The notes beneath the pieces are model-generated. The model was given only the letters and a program-made list of their open reading frames with translations. It was not told the DNA's origin and searched no databases. Positions 9,316-16,700 of a stretch of DNA of 41,103 nucleotides are shown here, in pieces. A program made the position numbers and the translations under genes. The number at the start of each line of letters is the position of its first letter. Position 1 is the stretch's first letter. The stretch covers positions 1 through 41,103 of the forward strand of contig JANQIV010000038.1 in assembly GCA_028282005.1 (NCBI GenBank), read 5' to 3'. The DNA is from Melioribacteraceae bacterium (GTDB taxonomy: Bacteria > Bacteroidota > Ignavibacteria > Ignavibacteriales > Melioribacteraceae).

Positions 9316-9577
9316 TAGTGATTTTATAAGAATATTATATTCTTTAAACTTAACCCTACATTCGGTTTTGATAAAAATACCAATAACAAGATTACTCTTA
9401 TTTCTGTATAAATTTTTCTTTAAAATTTAATTTATTTTGAGTTATATACTTGATTTAGCGACAATTAATATATATCTTTATACAAAAGGATGAGCATATC
9501 AGGTAACAAATAATAGCTCTAAAATTTTTTCAAATTTCTTTCTATCTGCTTTCATATAATTCAACTAATAACTTTTT

Positions 9578-9585
9578 AAGGAGGG
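9578..9585 (+). promoter_or_regulatory. Strong ribosome binding site of the first DUF2589 gene
   Basis: AAGGAGGG lies 6 bases before ATG 9592. It is one of the best Shine-Dalgarno matches in the window, suggesting high expression. The preceding 260 bases (9316-9577) are AT-rich and otherwise featureless to my eye. Confidence 0.7.
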
Positions 9586-9591
9586 TAACAT

Positions 9592-10296
9592 ATGGCTGAT
9601 CAAGCACTAGTCTCGATGGCTCAACAGTTTACCGGACTGCCAATGGATTCTCTTATCGGGGGACCGTTAAACGCTGCAGCAAATGCTAATGCATCAATGG
9701 CATTAACTCAAACCAAATTCATGCTGGACACTTGCTTTGAAAGAGTTGAAACTCAAGCTGCTTCAGGCACAACACCTGCTATTTATAACTACAAACCAAT
9801 AATGATCAAAATGTCATTAACTAGGGGGGTTATTCAACCTCAACAAGCGCCAGCAAGCGGCGGTCCTATCCCACCTCCGGACATAGAGGCTGTAACAACT
9901 GATTTTGATTTACCATTGTTAACAATTATTCCAATTAATTCATTGGGTGTTGATAATGTCAACGTAACTTTTGAAATGGAAGTTAAATCAAGTTTTTCTG
10001 ATGAACAATCAGAACAAACACAAACTACAATTAAGGCTGCTGCAAGCTTTGAAGTAAAAGTAGGTTGGGGACCAGTATCAGCTACAGTAAAAGGTAGCGC
10101 TAGTTATGATCACCAAGATTCGTCTACACATAGTACTCATTATCAAAAAAGCAACTCAGCAAAATACACTGTTTTAGTTCATGCTGGACAATTACCTGTT
10201 CCCAAGGGTGTAAATACAATAATAGAAGCATATACAAATGCTATTCAACCAATTACATTACCTACTTCTGGAGGTACAACATCATCAACTACATAA
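9592..10296 (+). CDS. DUF2589-family protein 1
   Basis: This is a 234-residue protein matching the DUF2589 pattern. The N-terminal helix is LIGGPLNAAANANASM...QTKF...CF. A strand core follows with FDLPLLTIIPINSLGVDNVNVTFEMEV (from about residue 104), and the C-terminus is VHAGQLPVPKGVNTIIEAY. Residues 145-185 are a Ser/Thr/His-rich insert that the other copies lack or shorten. The family has no established function that I can name. There is no signal peptide. It heads a plus-strand row with two paralogues and a zinc-ribbon gene; all probably share a transcript. The row converges on the effector end of the injection-system operon. Confidence 0.82.
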   Translation: MADQALVSMAQQFTGLPMDSLIGGPLNAAANANASMALTQTKFMLDTCFERVETQAASGTTPAIYNYKPIMIKMSLTRGVIQPQQAPASGGPIPPPDIEAVTTDFDLPLLTIIPINSLGVDNVNVTFEMEVKSSFSDEQSEQTQTTIKAAASFEVKVGWGPVSATVKGSASYDHQDSSTHSTHYQKSNSAKYTVLVHAGQLPVPKGVNTIIEAYTNAIQPITLPTSGGTTSSTT

Positions 10297-10349
10297 TCTT
10301 TGTATTTATTTAGTTAATTATGTTTTAAATAATTATTTTAATAGTTTAT

Positions 10350-10988
10350 ATGTTACAACATAGAAGAAGAACATTCAATCCTGGTTTTACTCAGGCATTG
10401 AATATTGAATCGATAATAAGTGCTCCTTTAGAAGCGGCTGCAAGAGCAAATTCAATGATGCTCAAAGAACAAACAAAGTTTCTTATGGAATTTTGTTTCA
10501 AAAAGAATGATGATGATTCATATGATCCTGTGTTAATTGAAATGTATTTAACTAAAAGTGTAGCTGACCCTGATAAAGATTCAGATGACCCGGATTACTT
10601 TAGGAAAATGGAACTCAGTTTTAATGTTCCATTAATTACATTAATACCTATCAATTCACTAGCGGTTGATAAAGTAACAGTAGAATTTGATATGGAGATT
10701 ACCGAACAATCATCTTCCGAAATTGATTATGATAAAGTAAATTCAAAAGATATTGAAACCCCTGGAGAAAAAGCAAAATTAAAGGGCAGGGTCAGTTACG
10801 ATTCAAAAGAAAATACAAAGGAATCATTAAGTGGTCAAAATAAAAGTCAAAATTCGGCACAATTGAAAGTTAATATAAATGCCGGGCCACTACCTTTACC
10901 AGTTGGATTAACAACAATGCTTGATATGTATTTAAAGTCAGTTCATCCAAATCCGGTTGACAATAAAAAGAAAAGCAGAGACGATTAA
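10350..10988 (+). CDS. DUF2589-family protein 2
   Basis: This is a 212-residue paralogue of the preceding gene. The same N-terminal helix motif is visible (IISAPLEAAARANSMM...QTKF...CF). The same core follows: FNVPLITLIPINSLAVDKVTVEFDMEI, then NINAGPLPLPVGLTTMLDMYLKSV near the end. The middle (about residues 120-175) is highly charged and low in complexity. The gene starts 53 bases after its neighbour without a clear Shine-Dalgarno sequence. Tandem duplication is the simplest origin. Function unknown. Confidence 0.82.
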   Translation: MLQHRRRTFNPGFTQALNIESIISAPLEAAARANSMMLKEQTKFLMEFCFKKNDDDSYDPVLIEMYLTKSVADPDKDSDDPDYFRKMELSFNVPLITLIPINSLAVDKVTVEFDMEITEQSSSEIDYDKVNSKDIETPGEKAKLKGRVSYDSKENTKESLSGQNKSQNSAQLKVNINAGPLPLPVGLTTMLDMYLKSVHPNPVDNKKKSRDD

Positions 10989-11011
10989 ATAATAATGTAT
11001 TTGCTTTAAAG

Positions 11012-11018
11012 AAGGGAG
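11012..11018 (+). promoter_or_regulatory. Ribosome binding site pointing to a non-canonical ATT start
   Basis: AAGGGAG sits 8 bases before an in-frame ATT at 11027. No ATG, GTG or TTG exists in this frame between the upstream stop (TAA 10964-10966) and the first zinc-binding CxxC, so this site decides the start of the next gene. Confidence 0.55.
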
Positions 11019-11026
11019 ATAATCAA

Positions 11027-11245
11027 ATTAATACTCAAGAAAGTCAAAAAATACCGTGCCCAAATTGTGGTACAGAAATTACCTTTGTTGTTCAACAATT
11101 ACTTATGGGAGCTCAATTTGTATGTCCAACTTGTGGAGCATCAATTGGACTAGCCCAGGAAAGTAAAGAAGTAGTAAGTGAAGCAATGGGCAAATTCAAT
11201 GAAATGAAAAACAATCTATTGAAGAAAAAAAAAGATGAGTCTTAA
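11027..11245 (+). CDS. Small double-CxxC zinc-ribbon protein with apparent ATT start
   Basis: The frame reads 72 residues from ATT 11027 to TAA 11243-11245. It contains two knuckles, IPCPNCGTEI (C11, C14) and FVCPTCGASI (C33, C36), as in rubredoxin-like zinc ribbons, followed by a charged helix ending KKKKDES. Zinc ribbons of this size bind nucleic acid or proteins; the role here is unknown. The only internal ATG in reach would delete the first knuckle. ATT is a rare but real initiation codon (known for infC), and a good ribosome binding site is placed correctly. A sequencing error that destroyed an ATG is the alternative. It sits between DUF2589 copies 2 and 3 on the same strand, so it likely works with them. 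Confidence 0.7.
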   Translation: MNTQESQKIPCPNCGTEITFVVQQLLMGAQFVCPTCGASIGLAQESKEVVSEAMGKFNEMKNNLLKKKKDES

Positions 11246-11266
11246 TCACAAAATACAGTAAAGACC

Positions 11267-11779
11267 ATGATAAGTTTTAAATCTTTTATCTATGCAATCC
11301 ATGACGCAATCATGAAAGCTAATGATTCTTTTATGGATAAGCATACAGGATTTCTTGACAAATATTTCGAAGATATTCCTTCAGATGATGAAGTTAAATA
11401 TTCTTCAGATTCAGATAAGGATGATAAAAAAAACTTTGGTTCGGGATATTTAAGGCCAAAATCTGTTGTTGTTCAATATCCTTATCAAACTGAAAAAGGA
11501 GTAGAATTTACTGAAGTTCATGTCCCGCTAATTACATTAGTTCCTTTCTCAATGGCACAAATTGAAAAAGCCCGGATTTGGGCACAATTTGAAATGGAAA
11601 TAGTTAATGATGAACTTCAATTAAATTTTATAGACCGTAAAAGCAGCGGGCTTGGAAAGAAATCTAAAACATCACGCGGAACATTGGAAGTAACATTTGC
11701 CCCTCAAGAATCTTCTGAGGGGTTAAAGCAGCTTATTGAGGGTTACGAGAAAGCATTAAAGAGACAAATTCCAAGTTAA
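11267..11779 (+). CDS. DUF2589-like protein 3 (short, diverged)
   Basis: This is a 170-residue protein and the most diverged of the three paralogues. The core is recognisable: VHVPLITLVPFSMAQIEKARIWAQFEMEIV (from about residue 85), with a final LKQLIEGYEKAL that parallels the last helix of copies 1 and 2. The N-terminal helix is changed and lacks the AAA.AN pattern; an acidic Ser/Asp-rich stretch at about residues 43-63 replaces part of it. It starts 21 bases after the zinc-ribbon stop without a strong Shine-Dalgarno sequence. It converges with the last effector gene, leaving a 95-base gap in which I see only a weak imperfect hairpin (around 11787-11819). Confidence 0.7.
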   Translation: MISFKSFIYAIHDAIMKANDSFMDKHTGFLDKYFEDIPSDDEVKYSSDSDKDDKKNFGSGYLRPKSVVVQYPYQTEKGVEFTEVHVPLITLVPFSMAQIEKARIWAQFEMEIVNDELQLNFIDRKSSGLGKKSKTSRGTLEVTFAPQESSEGLKQLIEGYEKALKRQIPS

Positions 11780-11874
11780 ATTTTTGACAAGCTTATAGAC
11801 TTAACAACTGGAAGTTTGTGACATAATTGTTTTTTAGCATTTGGTTTTAGATACCGTTCTTTCCAATTTTTACC

Positions 11875-13770
11875 TTACATATCAATCTGAATAATCCTTA
11901 TTAAGCCTATTGATTTTAACTTTGACCAATATCTTTTCAATTCTTCAAGTCCATGTCCGGGTTCAAACGATACCTCTGCTCCAGTATTAATTGCTTTGCC
12001 GGGCTCCGCTTTTAATTCTGATGTAAGATTTGAACTTTCTTTATCACTTAAATCACGTCTAATACTCATATCTATTTGAGCTTCCTTTCCAATTAAGTAG
12101 GTTGGACACTTTACAAATAATAATGCAGGAACTCCGTCATTAGGTTCAAAATCCTTTACTTTGTTTCTTGCATAATCAGATGGATTACCATGTTTTGTTG
12201 AACCTCCAAGAAAAATGAACGATATTTGACCCGCAGCTCCCTGAACACCTGTTCCTACTTCAAAAGCTTCATCAGGTCCTTTATCATACATTCCTTGAGC
12301 CCTTTTTAAAGTTGTTCCATGAACTAGAGTAACAACATCTATTGTTGCACCATTATCCAGCTCTACAGTTTGAACAGTGTTTAGGGCAATTTTCATTTTG
12401 TATTTAAGTCTTTTAAAACCTTTTGCATCGTTTATATCAATTTTTAGCTTTACTCCTTTTTCAAGTTTGGGATTAGTTTCCTTTTCCATCTTTTTGGCCA
12501 ATTTCTTTTTGTATTCCATCCATTCTGTGTTGTTCAATTTTTTCGGGCCATCATCTTTTTTGAATTTTTTAGAGAGTCTTTTGATTATTTTTTTATGTCT
12601 TTCCTCAGAAGTTGCTTTCCCTCCTTTTGATTTAAAGATTCCACCAACTTTACTAGCAATCCAGTTTATACCTTTGTCTATGGCTTTATTTACTTTCTTT
12701 TGTAACCTTCCAATTATGTTTTTTACTTTCTCCCCAATACCGCTTAGTCCGATAAAGTTAGCAAAGAAACCAATAGCTAAAGGCAGCATACCAGCTAACA
12801 CGCTCAAAATTTTTGCAGAGGCTTTTTTAGTTTTTCCATACGCCAATTCATACATTGATCCGGCTACAGCACCAAAAAGAGCTGTTAATTGGCTCGCATG
12901 TTTAATAAGAAATTTAACAACATTATAAATAGTTTTTATTATAGCAACTAATCCTGATACCGGATTAAACAGACCAACTATTTTTGTTACAGCGTTGAAA
13001 ACTACTTTCGTAATTACCCAATCTTTAATTGAGTTAATCACCATTCCTCTCAGTCCGGTTAAGTAGTTTTTCAAAAGTTTCCAAACTCCCCCAATGCCTT
13101 TTTTAATGAATGTGGATAATACGTTAAAAGCTTGTTCCAATCGTTGAATATTTTTATCGCCAATTTTTTTTGCAAGCCTTTTCTTAAAGTAATCAACAGT
13201 AACACCCATTACTTGCAGAACTATTCCAAAGAATGAACTGAGAGTAAACTTTTTTGGTATCTGAATTCCGGCACTTGATAACGTTCCAAATATCCAGCCC
13301 ATGATTCCAGCAGCAATGTACTTCCCGATGTTTTGCCTAAATTTTGAGAAACCAATTTGAAGAGCAGAAATCAGAGTGTTTACAAATCGTTTGGGGTAGC
13401 GGAAAATCTGTCCCAGAGCTGGGCCGGACTTATTAATTAATCCCATTACCATTTTGGGATCAATTCCGGCCAACCCCATTGCTTTTTTAAAAGCCCATCT
13501 TTTTGATCGCTCCCACCAGGTGAGTTTTACTTTTTGTTTTTTGTCGTCTGACTTTTTATCAATTCTAAAAGCTTGTATTTGTGGCGAGTCCGATTTGTTT
13601 TGAATTAATGTGCTTAGATTTGAGGATTTAGTTTTAGAAGCATTATTTATAATTAATGATAAGTTGCTTGATTCTTTTCTTTTAAATGTCGGTGAGTTGT
13701 TTTCAGTTTTTCTCTGAAAGTTATCTCTTGACCTATTTATTTTTCTTCGCGACGATCTTCGGGCGTACAT
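11875..13770 (-). CDS. eCIS effector candidate with ADP-ribosyltransferase-like C-terminus
   Basis: The product is 631 residues in three parts. (1) Residues 1-110 are basic and disordered, with KRKESSNLSLIINN at 30-43, a motif shared at the same position by the next effector. (2) Residues about 145-375 form a hydrophobic, Gly-rich helical region (GWIFGTLSSAGIQIPKKF..., LPLAIGFFANFIGLSGIGEKV) clearly homologous to residues 970-1215 of that neighbour. (3) Residues about 470-631 form a compact domain with LVHGTT (H484), a middle YAR element and AEVSFEPGHG (about residue 598). The order H, Y/S, E resembles ADP-ribosyltransferase folds, but this is pattern reading only. It lacks a DUF4157 domain. 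It is the last gene of the injection-system operon, 19 bases after its neighbour, which makes it a likely cargo toxin. Confidence 0.72.
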   Translation of the reverse strand: MYARRSSRRKINRSRDNFQRKTENNSPTFKRKESSNLSLIINNASKTKSSNLSTLIQNKSDSPQIQAFRIDKKSDDKKQKVKLTWWERSKRWAFKKAMGLAGIDPKMVMGLINKSGPALGQIFRYPKRFVNTLISALQIGFSKFRQNIGKYIAAGIMGWIFGTLSSAGIQIPKKFTLSSFFGIVLQVMGVTVDYFKKRLAKKIGDKNIQRLEQAFNVLSTFIKKGIGGVWKLLKNYLTGLRGMVINSIKDWVITKVVFNAVTKIVGLFNPVSGLVAIIKTIYNVVKFLIKHASQLTALFGAVAGSMYELAYGKTKKASAKILSVLAGMLPLAIGFFANFIGLSGIGEKVKNIIGRLQKKVNKAIDKGINWIASKVGGIFKSKGGKATSEERHKKIIKRLSKKFKKDDGPKKLNNTEWMEYKKKLAKKMEKETNPKLEKGVKLKIDINDAKGFKRLKYKMKIALNTVQTVELDNGATIDVVTLVHGTTLKRAQGMYDKGPDEAFEVGTGVQGAAGQISFIFLGGSTKHGNPSDYARNKVKDFEPNDGVPALLFVKCPTYLIGKEAQIDMSIRRDLSDKESSNLTSELKAEPGKAINTGAEVSFEPGHGLEELKRYWSKLKSIGLIRIIQIDM

Positions 13771-13789
13771 TCAATTCTTTTTTCTAAAT

Positions 13790-16700
13790 TCATAACTTAC
13801 TTATGTTATTTGCTACTTTGTCAGTAAATTTATACTCTCCTCCACCAGCTGCTTCAATAATATTACCTACTTGCCTTGACCAATAGCCTCCACCAAAAAT
13901 AACATCTAATTGACTTGAAGGAATTGTGATTGTACCATGTTCAACCATATACTGGTGGATTTGTTTAATGCGCGAAATTAACTCTTCTCGTTTACTCTTC
14001 GTATCCGACATGCTAACAAAATATTCTCTGTATGCATCACTGAAATCATAGTCATCACGGAATTTATCTTTTAACATTGAATCTTCTTTAGTATTTAAAT
14101 GAATTTGACCCCAAATATATTTTTGTGGTCTAAATGGATTAGCAGCACCCATATCCCTCATTGTTGCTTTTTTATCTGCAAAGAAATCATCGAGATTGAA
14201 TACAGCTTTTGGCAAAGGCATATCACCCGAATCAGGAATAGCATAAGGTTTCTTTTCTCCTGTCTTAACCCAATTATCATTATCTTTCCTCATATTTTCA
14301 ATTACTACATCAATTTTTTTTGGGAAAAACGACTGTTTTACATGTGAATACAAATTTTTTGTATTAGTATCTATCTCATTACCTGGAGCATCATAAATTG
14401 GGTCATTAGATGTATAATAACTCACTTTTACTTTATAAGAAATTACCCTAGGCTGAGCGGGATCTTTTGAATCTTTATTAATTCTTTTTTGAGCTTCTGT
14501 TTCAGGTATTAGCATACCTCCAGGAGTATTATAGCCCGTTTTACCAGGTGTCAAATTCCATCTTTTACCCGGGCCGTGTAATCTTTCACTTAGCAAATGA
14601 ATTTGAACGTGACTTGTACTTTTGCCCGGTATCCCCGGATGTACAACATTTTTAATGTAATCCCAACCGATTGGTTCTTCACCAGGAGCACTTCCTTTCG
14701 TATTTCCCGGCATGTTAGAAAGAGGTTCAGCAATAACTTCACTTGATCGTCCGTCAGACATTGAATAGGTAACGTTGGAAAGCGGCATTTTTTCATCTGT
14801 ATCCTGAAAAACCGACAGCGGTAATGCTTCATAAATTTCTTTTAATCTTCTGTCTATCTCCACACTTAAGTCTTTAGTACTTGCACTTTCTACTGTAGTG
14901 CCAGGTTTAACAGTTTTTTCTTGCTTATCAGCATTCTCAGAAATGTAAGTTTTCAAGTTAGTATATTTTTGTAGAAGCCCTTGTCTTACGGTTTCATCAG
15001 ATATTATATACTGGTCTCCATTTTTTTTATTAATAATATCATCAAGTCCTTGCTCTTCACTTGCGACAAAAAGTTTAGGCTGTCCTTTTGATTTGAAATA
15101 GATTGAATGAGTTTTTCCATCTTTTGCTTTGAATTTCTTTTTAGTTTTCCACCATTGGAATAAACTAGCTACCCCCTTTTTAACTGCGGCAACTCCTCTT
15201 TTCAACATATCGAGAAAAGCTTTACCCGCGCCTATCGCTTTATCAATTAACCAGCCAATTGCGTCGTCAACTTTCTTGCGGACTTTTTCAATCATCTCAC
15301 TGACTTTTTTACCGACTCCGCCAAGTCCAACCTGGTTAGCTAAAAAGCCAATAATAACAGGCATAGATTTACTCATTGCCCCTTCAATAAAATCAGCAGC
15401 TTTTTTAACGTTACCTTTGGCAATTTCAGCAACCCCTTCAACAAATGAATTTACAATTGCCAGCATTTCTTTGATGTATCTGATAAATGACTCAATGGCA
15501 TTATAAATCGCGATCACACTATTTACTACCGCCATTATTCCGGTTGGGTCGAGTAAGCTAAGTAGCTTTGTTACCACCTTCTCAACAATTTTTGTCATTA
15601 CCCAATTCTTAACTGCATCAAGTACCGTATCCCAAAGATTACTAATTTTCTCAACTATATATTCCCAAATAGCAGAAGGGCCTTTTGTGGCGACATCTCT
15701 AATAAATGACCAAATACCTGAAAGTGTATCAATGACTTTTTTGATTTTATCAACTTTATCCTGACCGATTTTTTCAGCAAGCTTTTTCCAGATGCGGTCC
15801 ATTGTAATGCCCAAAATTTCAAGTACAAATCCAAGAATAGATTTAAGCGAAAAATCTTGTGGAGGATTAATTCCGGCATCTTTTAATTCGCCAAACAACC
15901 ATCCGGTAACACCTTTAATTAGGTGTTTCAATATGTTGTCAAAAAATTGTACAAATCCTTGTTTTATTGCTCTTAAAATATTTTTCAAAAATCCGATCGG
16001 GTCACGTTTAATATCATTTATTGCCTGCATTGATTTGGCAATAATATTCTTCACCAAATCAATCGGGAATTTCATAATTATCAAAAGTACTTCGATAACT
16101 ATTTTTAGTATCTCCCAAATAAATACAAACAATCTCATTATTGGATTAGCAAACAATTTTACTATGCGGGCAAAAGCTTCAAGAGGTGCAGCAAGGTCTT
16201 TCAGCGAAAAAGAATTCCAGGCTTGCGTAAATAAACCCACGATGTATTCCCACGTAAATCCTAGTGTAGCAACTGCAGCTTCAATTCTGCCAAGAGTTTG
16301 AGCAATAGCACCGGTTTGTTTCATTTGCTGATACTGTTCTTCGCCGCCTTCCATTAATCCCATGAATCCGCGGATTATGTTTTCTGCAGTTCGCTTAACA
16401 ACCTCTCCGGTAAACGGATTTTTGCCAAGTATAACTGTTATTAAATGGAAGCCTCTTGTTTTGTGGGCAAAATCAGAAAGCCGTTTGAGAAGAGCAGCTT
16501 TAATAAACTCAAGGATTTTTAATCCGACTTTAATGACAAATTTGATTATCCTCCCAACCGGTTCAGCAAATAAAGTCACTAACTTTTGGAATGTTTCAAT
16601 TGGGGTCATCAAATTTTCGATTGAGATCAAATCCCAAGCACTTGAGAAAAGATTACGAATTGTTTCCCAGGAAAGGTCTAATTCAGCTATGGTGGTATCA

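Noticed and set aside
11787..11819. Imperfect hairpin between convergent genes as bidirectional terminator
   Set aside because: The stem is only eight pairs with a wobble, AT-rich, and has no clean T run directly after it.
12377..12928. 183-residue hydrophobic plus-strand frame
   Set aside because: It is antisense to the hydrophobic chassis of the effector gene and has no start signal or family features.
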